Shown here: positions 8,615 to 17,074 of the stretch, in pieces | How positions within the stretch are numbered: the first letter of the stretch is position 1 | How the letters are laid out: the number at the start of each line of letters is the position of its first letter | From: Bacillota bacterium | GTDB lineage: Bacteria; Bacillota; UBA4882; UBA8346 | Length of the DNA: 64,000 nt | Direction of reading: 5' to 3' | Assembly: GCA_023435225.1 (NCBI GenBank) | Contig: JAEYRX010000002.1 | Span: 97,243-161,242 of the forward strand | Notes under the pieces: generated by a model | Databases searched by the model: none | The model's input: the letters and a program-made list of their open reading frames with translations, nothing else | Told to the model about the DNA's origin: nothing | Program-made: the position numbers and the translations under genes

Positions 8615-9073
8615 ATGCTAATCGGTTTAATAGCGGATACTCATGGATTGATCCGTCCTCCAGCTTTAAAAGTGTTTAAAGGAGCAAATTTAATCCTGCA
8701 TGCCGGTGATATTGGTGAAGTCTCAGTACTTGAAACTTTGAAAAAAATAGCGCCGGTTACTGCAGTTCGGGGAAATTGCGATAGAGGATTATGGGCCTCA
8801 CAAATTCCGGAAACCCAAGTGGTTGAAGCAGCAGGTAAATTCATTTACTTATTGCATCAGCGAAAAAAGATTGAGCTTGACCCGATTGCCGCCGGTTTTC
8901 AGGCTGTAATTTGCGGTCATTCCCATCAGCCGTTGATTGAAAAGAAACCGGGAGTAATTTTTATAAATCCTGGTAGTGCCGGTCCCAGAAGGTTTAAATT
9001 ACCAGTGACAGTCGGTTTGCTTCGAATTAGTGGTCAAGATGTGGAAGCGGAAATTGTCCGGATTGATTCCTAG
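8615..9073 (+). CDS. YfcE/MJ0936 family metallophosphoesterase
   Basis: A compact 152-residue calcineurin-like phosphoesterase. The two-metal site motifs appear in order: IADTHG (D-x-H), HAGDIGE (GD), RGNCD (GN-C-D), CGHSHQP (GH-x-H) and a final NPGS. The length and motifs fit the YfcE/MJ0936 family, which hydrolyses phosphodiesters with Mn or Ni in vitro; the cellular substrate is unknown. No strong ribosome binding site precedes the ATG, so translation is probably coupled to the gene ending at 8610. Confidence 0.9.
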   Translation: MLIGLIADTHGLIRPPALKVFKGANLILHAGDIGEVSVLETLKKIAPVTAVRGNCDRGLWASQIPETQVVEAAGKFIYLLHQRKKIELDPIAAGFQAVICGHSHQPLIEKKPGVIFINPGSAGPRRFKLPVTVGLLRISGQDVEAEIVRIDS

Positions 9074-9268
9074 AATAATATTGTTTATTGTAGATTTCTT
9101 TATGCCCTGGCCCTGTCAGGGCTTAATTTTTTAAATTATGAAATACTTCGTTTGGATTAACCCGTATATTTTGGATCAATTTGTGCAGGATTTTAACAGA
9201 AATCATAGAAAAATATGGCTTAATGCAGATTTGGTATTACACAAGAGGACATCAGGAGGCAACATAAA

Positions 9269-11212
9269 ATGAGGTTTAAATTGATATTTATACCACTTAT
9301 AATGGTAATGACGGTTTTTCTTACTGGAATAGCTGAAACAGAGATAAATACTACTGGGAATACATTATCCGGAGAGAATGGAATTACCGGTGATTACCAA
9401 TCAAATTTGGAATTAAGACCGGACCGGGTGGTAAGGGCCGGACAGGATATTTATTATGGATTATCCAGAGAAGCCGGATTATTATTTTCAGCAGATTCCG
9501 GTATTTCTTGGGAACCAAGGAACGACGGTTTGCCTACGAAATTAATATATCCGTTTCGCCAACAAAAAGTAAGATATCTGACCGCGTTGGGGGTTGATCA
9601 AGTCAATCCATCAAGAGTATTGGTTTCTACTACAAATAGTATATATCTGTCGGAAGATTTTGGAATTACCTGGCGCCGCATAGAAACTAAGAATTCGATT
9701 CCCCATTCCGCGTACATAACTTCACTTGCTTTGTCGCCAAAAGACAACCAGACGATTTTAATCGGAACCTCATTTTCCGGAATGTTTGAAACCGGAGATT
9801 TAGGGAAAAGCTGGGTAAATATCTCCGATAATTTAAAGTTTTTATATCAGGGAGCCGGTTTTTGGGATGAGATCTCAGCGTTGGCTTATGATCGGGATGA
9901 CCCGGACCAAATCTACTTTGTTTGCGGGTTTAGTAACAGTTTTTATAAGTTGGCTAAAGAACGTAAAAATGCTATTGAGTTAAGTCTACCTTCTTTTTCG
10001 AGTGACGGAATAGTTGAAAAATTACAAGAAACTAATATACCGGAAGAGCTGCTGGATCCCCGGAATAATAATCCGCTTGTTCCCCAACCTACGGCAAACC
10101 CGCAATTAGTTTTGGATACAGGAACTTTAGACCAATTATTTAAAAATGAAAGTTACCGAAATCAATCAGTAGAAGATTTGGCCAAGTTGGAGCGGTTAAA
10201 AACAGCCGCTGATAAGTACGGTATTTATGTAAGAGCGGACTATGTCCATGGGAAATACTTGGATAAGAAGTTCGAATTTATTAAAAATAATGGTTTTAAC
10301 GCTATGGTCATTGATTTTAAAGATGATTTCGGGCGGTTAACATACAATACTAAACTCGAAATAGCGTATCAGGTGGGATCAGCGAAACAGGGCCCGGTTA
10401 TAAATGTTGAAGAATTATTAGCAAAGGCTAAAGAGAATGGTATTTATGTAATTGCCAGAATTGTCGTATTTCAGGACCCGAAATTATATCATTATCAAAA
10501 TTTTAAATATGCCGCCTGGGACCGGATAACTAATAAACCATGGGGGACCAAAGAATATTGGGTGGACCCTTTTGCCAAGGATGTTTGGGATTATGATTTA
10601 GCTATTGCGGAAGAGTTACAGTCCATGGGTATCGATGAGATTCAATTTGACTACATTAGATTTCCCACTGATGGCGCCATTGGACGAATTGTCTATCGAT
10701 ACCAGCCTGATGGCTCGGAAAAAATCGATGCATTGGAATCGTTTTTGGCTTATGCTCGGGAAAGGCTTTATGTACCGGTAAGTACCGATTTATACGGATT
10801 TAACTGTTGGTGCCGGGTCGATAGCGTCAATGGGCAAAACATTGAGTTAATCGCCAATTATGTGGATGTCATTTGCCCGATGTATTATCCATCACATTTT
10901 CCCGGAAGATTTATGCCCGGAACAGCCTATCTGGATCGGGCGAAAAAAATTTATTACGATGGGACAAATAGGGCTTATTCCATTGTGAAAGGAAGAAGCT
11001 TGGTCCGTCCCTATGTACAGGCTTTTCTTCTTGGTGGGGAAAGAAAGATGACCAAGCCGGTTTATTCAAAATACCTTTATAATCAAATTGAAGGAGTATT
11101 GGAAAGCTCGTCACCAAGCTTTACTCTTTGGAATTTTTCTAATGATTATTATATGGTGACAAAGCCGTTACTTTATTTGCCGAATTCAACTATTTTAGGC
11201 ATTGGGGAATAA
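9269..11212 (+). CDS. Exported glycoside-hydrolase-like protein (DUF4015 type) with N-terminal sialidase-like repeats
   Basis: A 647-residue exported protein with a signal peptide (LIFIPLIMVMTVFLTGIAE) and an AGGAGG site upstream of the ATG. The N-terminal third has BNR/Ycf48-like repeats of the form LSxDxGxTW (LFSADSGISWE, LSEDFGITWR, FETGDLGKSW). The C-terminal half is a putative TIM-barrel glycosidase of the DUF4015 family: FNAMVIDFKDDFGRLTYNT, VIARIVVFQDPKL, and GIDEIQFDYIRFPTDG, whose acidic residues sit where a catalytic pair would be. A role on extracellular or envelope polysaccharide is inferred. Its last 40 bases overlap the convergent vanW-like gene. Confidence 0.83.
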   Translation: MRFKLIFIPLIMVMTVFLTGIAETEINTTGNTLSGENGITGDYQSNLELRPDRVVRAGQDIYYGLSREAGLLFSADSGISWEPRNDGLPTKLIYPFRQQKVRYLTALGVDQVNPSRVLVSTTNSIYLSEDFGITWRRIETKNSIPHSAYITSLALSPKDNQTILIGTSFSGMFETGDLGKSWVNISDNLKFLYQGAGFWDEISALAYDRDDPDQIYFVCGFSNSFYKLAKERKNAIELSLPSFSSDGIVEKLQETNIPEELLDPRNNNPLVPQPTANPQLVLDTGTLDQLFKNESYRNQSVEDLAKLERLKTAADKYGIYVRADYVHGKYLDKKFEFIKNNGFNAMVIDFKDDFGRLTYNTKLEIAYQVGSAKQGPVINVEELLAKAKENGIYVIARIVVFQDPKLYHYQNFKYAAWDRITNKPWGTKEYWVDPFAKDVWDYDLAIAEELQSMGIDEIQFDYIRFPTDGAIGRIVYRYQPDGSEKIDALESFLAYARERLYVPVSTDLYGFNCWCRVDSVNGQNIELIANYVDVICPMYYPSHFPGRFMPGTAYLDRAKKIYYDGTNRAYSIVKGRSLVRPYVQAFLLGGERKMTKPVYSKYLYNQIEGVLESSSPSFTLWNFSNDYYMVTKPLLYLPNSTILGIGE

Positions 11213-12051
11213 TAATCAGTTCCTAAGTATTTGGTCTCAATTATTTTCTTTTCGCGCCATTTGACTATCCAATTTTTTACCCAAACGCCTTCAGCTCCGG
11301 ATTGAACAACACGTTCTTCACCTTGTTTTAAAGTTGGGTTATAGCGCCTATAGACAGGCATTTTCCAACTACGTAAAACCTGATGTCTCCAGGTTATTTT
11401 TGGTGGCGCCACACCACCGTAAAAAGCCATAAAGAGAGTATTATCTATTTTTTCCGCCCAAATTATTATCGGTTTACCAGTAGTATTCCGGAACTTAAAA
11501 TCAGTGGCGCCATAAGAAACCGTAGCATCTTGGCCGGCCGGTACATAAGGGACCAACATCCCATGAGGGCGTCGTTCAATAATTTCCAAATCAGCTAGAA
11601 TTGCCGTATTATAAAGAGTAGTTGATATTTTACAGATTCCACCTCCTATAACCTTAATTACTTGGCTACCGGAATAAGCTGGGCCTTCCGAAAAACCTTT
11701 CTCCTTAGTTCTGGGGCCGAGCGTTTTATTCAAGGAAAAGATTTGCCCCGGTTTGACTAATGTCCCGGCCAGCATTTCGGCGGCTAAACCAACATTATAT
11801 TCTTCACCGGGTAGCGGATCAGGTAGAGTAGTTTGAAAAGCCGCTATTCTGACTAAAGTTTTATAATCGGTGATTAGCTTTAAAAATTCTTCTTCATTTT
11901 CCCAGATTAGCAAACCTCGGGCCGGATGTCCCAAGGGATGTTCTATTTTTTGAATATTGGGAAGCGGGGTTGGTATTGATGTTGAGTAACTAGTTAGTGG
12001 GGTTAATAATAGAATGGTGATTATTAATAATTTTTTTAAAGCAGATATCAA
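11173..12051 (-). CDS. VanW family protein
   Basis: A 292-residue protein with an N-terminal signal or anchor (LLIITILLLTPLTSYS) and the VanW domain: NVGLAAEMLAGTLVKPGQIFSLNKTLGPRT, then GGGICKISTTLYN and RRPHGMLVPYVPAGQDATV (key motifs only). VanW is found in vancomycin clusters and more widely in Gram-positive envelope proteins; its biochemical role is not settled. The tail (VYRRYNPTLKQGEERVVQSG) resembles a G5-like module. The apparent start is TTG at 12051 with a weak binding site. The 3' end overlaps the glycosidase gene by 40 bases in antiparallel fashion. Confidence 0.82.
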   Translation of the reverse strand: MISALKKLLIITILLLTPLTSYSTSIPTPLPNIQKIEHPLGHPARGLLIWENEEEFLKLITDYKTLVRIAAFQTTLPDPLPGEEYNVGLAAEMLAGTLVKPGQIFSLNKTLGPRTKEKGFSEGPAYSGSQVIKVIGGGICKISTTLYNTAILADLEIIERRPHGMLVPYVPAGQDATVSYGATDFKFRNTTGKPIIIWAEKIDNTLFMAFYGGVAPPKITWRHQVLRSWKMPVYRRYNPTLKQGEERVVQSGAEGVWVKNWIVKWREKKIIETKYLGTDYYSPMPKIVEFGK

Positions 12052-12294
12052 ACTAAAACACCAACTTATTTTTACTCATAAAATGATAATTTGATAAGAA
12101 TTTGCTCTCTTTAAAAGAGAACCTAAATTAGAATTGCCGTTTTAAGATACTTTTATTGGATGGTATCTTTAAAAATGACTGTTAAAGATGGTAGAATCTT
12201 TTAAAGTCTAATAATTAACTCGTAAAAAAATTGTTAGATGACACTAAGACACGGAGTTATTAGATTAGCCATTGATGATAAACAAAAATTTATC
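12052..12294. other. Intergenic stretch without a recognised gene
   Basis: AT-rich spacer between the vanW-like gene and the DUF134 operon promoter. I see no open frame with a binding site and no convincing terminator; the short palindrome CTCTTTAAAAGAG near 12107 is the only structure noted. Confidence 0.4.
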
Positions 12295-12342
12295 TTGACA
12301 TACTAGTATTGTAAGAGTATATTTTTATTGTGCATATGCACA
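12295..12342 (+). promoter_or_regulatory. Promoter with TGTGCATATGCACA operator for the DUF134 operon
   Basis: A -35 box TTGACA (12295-12300), a 17-base spacer and a -10 box TATATT (12318-12323) form a near-consensus sigma-A promoter. A perfect 14-base palindrome TGTGCATATGCACA (12329-12342) lies where transcription should begin. Because the first gene encodes a helix-turn-helix protein, autoregulation at this palindrome is a reasonable inference. Confidence 0.82.
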
Positions 12343-12351
12343 TAATAATGA

Positions 12352-12666
12352 ATGGAAGTGATGGATCTGCCCCGCTGTAAAAAACAACGCTGTTGCCGGG
12401 AATTTGGCAATGAAATTATTTATAAACCGTTAGCCATGTCATGTGCGGAACTTCAAGAAATAATTATTAATTTGGACGAATTTGAAGCAATGCGACTTTG
12501 CGATTTTGAAGAACTGGACCAAACAGCCGCCGGTGAGCTAATGGGGGTATCCCGGGGTACCATTCAGCGCTTAGTAACCAGTGGACGTCGAAAGTTAATT
12601 GATGCTTTACTAAATTCGGCAGTCATCCGGGTTGAAAATGCTTTTAAAAATACTGAGGAGGAATAA
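12352..12666 (+). CDS. DUF134 family DNA-binding protein
   Basis: A 104-residue protein with the DUF134 layout: an N-terminal basic Cys-containing stretch (RCKKQRCC), the acidic LDEFEAMRLCDFEELDQ segment and a helix-turn-helix reminiscent of sigma-factor region 4 (TAAGELMGVSRGTIQRLVTSGRRKL). Starts at 12352 or 12361 are both possible; neither has a strong binding site. Members often sit beside NifX/NifB-like small proteins, as here (the next gene starts four bases on). It is probably the local transcription regulator, perhaps metal- or redox-responsive. Confidence 0.85.
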   Translation: MEVMDLPRCKKQRCCREFGNEIIYKPLAMSCAELQEIIINLDEFEAMRLCDFEELDQTAAGELMGVSRGTIQRLVTSGRRKLIDALLNSAVIRVENAFKNTEEE

Positions 12667-12669
12667 CTG

Positions 12670-13035
12670 ATGAAAATTTGCATACCCACTTTAGGCTCAA
12701 AAGGCCTTGATGAACAAGTCAGCGAACATTTTGGCAGTGCGCCCTTTTTTACTGTTATTGATTTGGATTCTAATGGAATTGAAATCATCAATAATCAAAA
12801 CCAACACCACAGCCACGGTCAATGTCACCCAATGGCTTCTCTGACCGGTAAGGGTATTAACGGAGTAGTTTGTGGCGGTATGGGACGCCGGGCGGTGGAA
12901 TTGTTAAACTCAGACGGAATTAAAGTTTATTTGGGGAATGGTTCTACTGTTAGAAATGTGGTTGAAGAATATAAGCGAGGCAATTTAGAGGAGTTATCGG
13001 CAGAAGGCGCTTGTGGAGGTCATGGGTGCCACTAA
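12670..13035 (+). CDS. NifX/NifB-type dinitrogenase iron-molybdenum cofactor-binding domain protein (MTH1175-like)
   Basis: 121 residues with the small alpha/beta NifX-like fold: MKICIPTLGSKGLDEQVSEHFGSAPFF at the start (motif positions 1-27) and GVVCGGMGRRAVELL in the middle. A His/Cys-rich insertion (QHHSHGQCH) and a Cys/His tail (ACGGHGCH) suggest metal or Fe-S cluster binding. Stand-alone members occur in many anaerobes that lack nitrogenase; no nif genes are visible here. An overlapping GAGGAG site just before the start supports translation. It probably acts with the DUF134 regulator and the small Cys peptide that follows. Confidence 0.87.
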   Translation: MKICIPTLGSKGLDEQVSEHFGSAPFFTVIDLDSNGIEIINNQNQHHSHGQCHPMASLTGKGINGVVCGGMGRRAVELLNSDGIKVYLGNGSTVRNVVEEYKRGNLEELSAEGACGGHGCH

Positions 13036-13052
13036 GAAGGGAGCCCAAATCA

Positions 13053-13181
13053 GTGGAGATTATCGAGCAGAGTAGTTTTGAAAAGGCAATTGATCCGCGG
13101 ATTGAGGGTAAATGTATTAATTGTCCTCCGGATGAACATCCGGAGGAATATTATTGTGCTTGTGAATTCTCAATTTTATAG
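13053..13181 (+). CDS. Small Cys-rich peptide (42 aa), GTG start
   Basis: A short frame directly after the NifX-like gene. It starts with GTG at 13053 behind a GGGAG site at 13039-13043. The peptide has four Cys in a CxxC-x(n)-CxC pattern (KCINCPPDEHPEEYYCACEF), with acidic residues around them, which suggests a metal or Fe-S site. It ends at 13181, six bases into the convergent pseudogene. The position in the operon, the binding site and the Cys pattern argue that it is real. Function unknown. Confidence 0.6.
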   Translation: MEIIEQSSFEKAIDPRIEGKCINCPPDEHPEEYYCACEFSIL

Positions 13182-13534
13182 TTTAGCTATTTTTATTGAA
13201 ATTAATTCCGTTTTAGCCCCGGTTGGCATGTTTACCATCTTTATTAAATAATGATGTACATCATTGGTTATGTAATGATACGATTTATAAAAATTGCCGC
13301 GCCAATCAGCTAAAGAAAAGAGTATTTTTTTACATTTAAAAGTTCCGGCAGGGACTTTAACAATCTCCTCGTTTAGAACTTGAAAATACATTGGATATGC
13401 TATTAATTCCGGTAATTTATCTTTTTGAATAACATCAAGAAAATACTTGTTCTTATTAGAAAGATCTAATGTCCGTAGAACTATATTATAAAAGATAAAA
13501 TTCCAATTAAACAAAACTCTTTACGAATATTCAT
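13176..13534 (-). pseudogene. Broken exported DUF3108-like gene
   Basis: A start at 13534 (GAGGT seven bases upstream) gives a signal-peptide-like opening, MNIRKEFCLIGILSFII, that stops after 17 codons. In another frame the following DNA encodes about 105 residues: LDLSNKNKYFLDVIQKDKL, VPAGTFKCKKILF and YHYITNDVHHYLIKM. These resemble the C-terminal half of DUF3108-like secreted proteins, which usually have some 200 or more residues. The simplest reading is a deletion plus frameshift that removed the middle of the gene. It lies seven bases downstream of another broken gene. Confidence 0.6.
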
Positions 13535-13541
13535 TTTTACC

Positions 13542-14797
13542 TCATAATCCCAAAAACTCTTTGAAATTTTTTACGTAAAACCGGGAAACTTCAAGTTCTC
13601 TTTGGATGTCTTTTAATTTTAACAATAACTTTCCGTTAAACCACTGGTAACCTCTTCATTATCGCCGAAATTTAATGAGGCTTGACAAAACCATTTTTTG
13701 TTCAGTTTTCGTTCCAGCATACCTTTGAAGAGGTTAATAGCTCTTTCTTCGGCTTCTTTACCATAGCCCAACAGATTATCATCGACAAAGAAGATCATTT
13801 GTTGAGGTATTTTTCCAAGCTCATCCAAAACTTCTTCATAAGGCCGTTGACGGTATTTTTTACCGTTAAAGGGGGTAACCGAGCAGAAATAGCAATCTAT
13901 GGGGCAGCCTCTGGATGTTTGGATCGTTGCAAAGAGATATTGATTGCTGAACAATTCGCGCTTAGGAACGGTTGTATTTTTCAAATCGGGAAATTGGCCC
14001 CGGTAAACCTGTTTTAATTCTCCACGACAAAAATCACTAATTACTTCTTCCCAGATAGTTTCAGCTTCTCCGATTACTACAGTATCTACGAATTTTAAAG
14101 CTTCATCCGGTAACATTGAAGCATGAATTCCTCCCATTATTACCGGTATTTTTTGCTCCCGGTAAATAGCGGCAAGTTCATAGGCCCGGTTGGAAGAAGC
14201 AGTAAAAGCAGTTATACCAACCAGGTCGGCGTTTTCAAATTTAAACGATTCAATATTTTCATCGATTATTTTCACTTCGAAATCTTCCGGAGTTAAAGCG
14301 GCAATGATTCCTAGACCCAATGGAGGAAAAATGGATGACTTATTAACGGTTACCCCGGTTTGTCCAGGATTAACCGGATTAATTAGTAGTAATTTTTTAC
14401 TTTTTAAGTGACTTGATATTTGAATGGCGCCGGACATTGACTGTTTCAAGTCTCTAATAACTAAAAGAATTCCTACTAAGTATGTTATAACGCCGATAAT
14501 AATACTTGAAATATATTGAATAAACAAATGATAATTAGCTCTCCATAATAAAGCTAAAATAAAATTGGGAATTAGAAAAAAAGTAAGAGGAATTAATATT
14601 GGGGTTTTATTGTGAATCTTAATTACCGCATCTTTGTTTTTAATAGTTTCATTTATTCCAGAAGAATAAGTAAAAACAAATCCGGCTAAAAACATAATCA
14701 AACCGGATATTACCCTTAAATTGCTTGGAAGAAATAATAATACAAAACCGGTTAAAGCCAAAAAGAAGACTAGTGGGAGATAAAATTTTAGCCTCAT
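13542..14797 (-). pseudogene. B12-binding radical SAM membrane protein with internal deletion
   Basis: The intact part (392 codons from 14797) has about four N-terminal membrane segments, then a B12-binding domain (PPLGLGIIAAL, DLVGITAFTASS, IPVIMGGIHASM, VVIGEAE) and the radical SAM cluster motif C-x3-C-x2-C in SRGCPIDCYFCSV. After WFCQASLNFGDNEEV the frame shifts and stops. The adjoining DNA, in another frame, reads GYQWFNGKLLLKLKDIQREL and ends at 13542, which looks like the proper C-terminus of such a protein. The segment between, roughly the second half of the radical SAM barrel, is missing. The product could not complete the barrel, so I call it a pseudogene. Confidence 0.7.
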
Positions 14798-14979
14798 GAA
14801 GTTACCCCTTTTTTCTTTTGGATTAATAAGTTTATTTTATAATTAAAAATAAAGGGATAGATCTATTAAATGATAAGAAGTAGTTTTTTTATAATAAGTT
14901 ACATTGTGGCGTCCATGACTTATTTTCTTCTTAGAATCCAAGAATCCAAAATCCGGAAGATTTAGTAATGAATAATTAA

Positions 14980-15077
14980 GGAAGCGCTGATTAATCCGAT
15001 TTTGTGCGAGCAAATATGCGGTATTAAGCATTTTACGAAGCACAAAATCGTCACTTATTCAATTAATCAGCGCTTCC
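14980..15077 (+). mobile_element. 98-bp MITE, copy 2
   Basis: Same core as copy 1, flanked by perfect TTAA duplications (14976-14979 and 15078-15081). It lies in the long gap between the broken radical SAM gene and korA. Apparent short frames across it encode LRKMLNTAYLLAQNRINQRF and are by-products of the element. Confidence 0.9.
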
Positions 15078-15273
15078 TTAAGTTAAATTGAGACGGCAAC
15101 TTTTTATCCTCATATTATAAAGTCCCAAAATTTTTTTACAAGTAGATAAAACAGAGAATAATGGCTACTAATTACATCTGAATTAAAAACAGCTTATATA
15201 AAGATTTTTGGAATATATACAGTTAAATTCAATTTTATATATATCTCTCTACAAAGTAATAATACATTATACA

Positions 15274-15318
15274 TTTTGACCACTTCTTGAAAAAATGGTC
15301 AAAAGATTATATTATAAT
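15274..15318 (+). promoter_or_regulatory. korAB promoter region with TTTTGACCA inverted repeat
   Basis: A perfect nine-base inverted repeat, TTTTGACCA (15274-15282) and TGGTCAAAA (15296-15304), brackets a possible -35 box TTGAAA (15287-15292). A -10-like TATTAT (15310-15315) lies 17 bases on, overlapping a TATAAT at 15313. The repeat therefore sits where a regulator could block or assist polymerase. The upstream part of this gap (14798-15273), apart from MITE copy 2, shows nothing else recognisable. Confidence 0.55.
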
Positions 15319-15359
15319 TCTATAAATTGCCAAGAATTAATAATAAGGAGATATAAAAA

Positions 15360-17069
15360 ATGGCCGGAAAAGATTCCATTTCGATTGTTATTTGCGGTGA
15401 GGCGGGACAAGGTATCCAAACCATTGAAGCTTTTTTGACCAGACTCTTTAAAACCTCAGGATATCAGATATTTGCCACCAAGGAGTATATGTCCCGGATC
15501 AGAGGTGGTAGTAATTCAACGGAAATAAGGGTATCATCACAACCGGTAGCGGCTTTTTCCGAACAAATAGACCTTTTAATCCCATTAGACAAGGAAGCCA
15601 TCCCTCATCTCCAAAGTCGAATCAGTGTTGAGACCAAAATATTAGGAGAGATTGACCAAGTTAATCCTCCGGAACATATTTCAATGATTAATATACCATT
15701 TCAAAAGATTGCTACAGAGGCTGGTAACCCGGTTTTTGCAAATATAGTAGCTTGCGGAGCCATCGCCGGTTTATTCGGGATCAATCCGGAATATCTGGCT
15801 GATAATATCCGGCAATTTTTTGCATCAAAAGATCAAGAAATTATTGAAAAAAACATTCATGTTGCAACCAAAGGATACCAACTGGGAATGGAGCTTTGGC
15901 GTTCCGGTGAAATTGTCTTGGAAGTATCGTCACATAATTCCGTAAAAGATGAAATATTGCTTGACGGTTCGGAAGCGGTGGCTTTAGGGGCGATTGCCGG
16001 GGGCTGTAATTTTATTTGTTCCTATCCGATGTCCCCTGGTACAGGTGTATTAAATTATTTGGCTAAGTATTCACAAGAGTTCCCGATTGTAGTGGAACAG
16101 GCAGAGGATGAAATTAGCGCCGTAAATATGTCGTTGGGGGCATGGTATGCCGGAGCCAGGGCAATAGTTACTACTTCCGGTGGCGGTTTTGCTTTAATGG
16201 GTGAAGGGATAAGTTTAGCCGGAATGATCGAATCTCCGCTGGTAATTCATATAGCTCAACGACCCGGACCAGCCACCGGCTTGCCGACCAGAACCGAACA
16301 AGGAGATTTGGAATTGGTTCTCTATGCCGGACATGGCGAATTCCCCCGGGTAATATTAGCACCCGGCAATATTAGTGAAGCTTTTTATCTTACTCAAAAA
16401 GCTTTTCAAATGGCAGACCAATATCAGGTACCGGTTTTTATACTTACTGATCAATTTTTAGTTGATTCTTTTTATAATGTACCGGTTTTTGAACTAAACA
16501 GGACTCCATTTAATAATCATATTATTAAAACTAACCCGGAATACCGGCGTTATCAATTTACCGATACCGGTATTTCACCCCGTGGGGTTCCCGGATTTGG
16601 TGATGGTTTGGTTATGGTGGATAGTGATGAACATGATGCAGTTGGCCATATTAATGAAGATTTTGATATACGGGTTCGGATGAATCAAAAACGTTTAAAT
16701 AAGATGGAACTCCTTAAGAAGACTATAATTCCCCCCGAATTAATCGGTAGCTCGGACTACAAGTTTTTGATTATCGGCTGGGGTTCGACTTATGAAGCGA
16801 TTAAGGAAGCTTTGACTATTTTAAATAAGGACGAGATAGCATTCCTCCATTTTCAACAGGTTTATCCATTGAATCCGGAGATCGAAACTTATCTTAAAAA
16901 AGCATCAAAAACGATTATAGTTGAGAACAATGCTACAGCTCAGTTCGCTAAATTAATAAAATTAGCAACCGGTATTACCGTTCAACACCAAATTTTGAAA
17001 TACAACGGACTCCCGTTTTCAGTTGAAGAAGTGGTAAACCAGGTTCAAAAAATATTGGCGGAGGAGTAA
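15360..17069 (+). CDS. korA: 2-oxoacid:ferredoxin oxidoreductase, fused gamma-alpha subunit
   Basis: A 569-residue fusion. Residues 1-185 are the gamma domain (ISIVICGEAGQGIQTIEAFL, then EYMSRIRGGSNSTEIRV). From about residue 200 the alpha (pyrimidine-binding) domain follows (GSEAVALGAIAGGCNFICSYPMSPGTG, described here by its ends, and QAEDEISAVNMSLGA). This gamma-alpha fusion is the common arrangement for 2-oxoglutarate or generic 2-oxoacid:acceptor oxidoreductases. With KorB it decarboxylates a 2-oxoacid to acyl-CoA and reduces ferredoxin. AAGGAG precedes the ATG by nine bases. No ferredoxin-like delta subunit is visible next to it. Confidence 0.92.
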   Translation: MAGKDSISIVICGEAGQGIQTIEAFLTRLFKTSGYQIFATKEYMSRIRGGSNSTEIRVSSQPVAAFSEQIDLLIPLDKEAIPHLQSRISVETKILGEIDQVNPPEHISMINIPFQKIATEAGNPVFANIVACGAIAGLFGINPEYLADNIRQFFASKDQEIIEKNIHVATKGYQLGMELWRSGEIVLEVSSHNSVKDEILLDGSEAVALGAIAGGCNFICSYPMSPGTGVLNYLAKYSQEFPIVVEQAEDEISAVNMSLGAWYAGARAIVTTSGGGFALMGEGISLAGMIESPLVIHIAQRPGPATGLPTRTEQGDLELVLYAGHGEFPRVILAPGNISEAFYLTQKAFQMADQYQVPVFILTDQFLVDSFYNVPVFELNRTPFNNHIIKTNPEYRRYQFTDTGISPRGVPGFGDGLVMVDSDEHDAVGHINEDFDIRVRMNQKRLNKMELLKKTIIPPELIGSSDYKFLIIGWGSTYEAIKEALTILNKDEIAFLHFQQVYPLNPEIETYLKKASKTIIVENNATAQFAKLIKLATGITVQHQILKYNGLPFSVEEVVNQVQKILAEE

Positions 17070-17074
17070 AAAAC

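Noticed and set aside
12670..13035. Nitrogenase cofactor biosynthesis role for the NifX-like protein
   Set aside because: No nif genes in the window; stand-alone MTH1175-like proteins are widespread in non-fixing anaerobes.
14843..15043. Minus-strand frame of 66 codons
   Set aside because: Its N-terminal part is the translation of MITE copy 2; the same peptide appears from copies 3 and 5.
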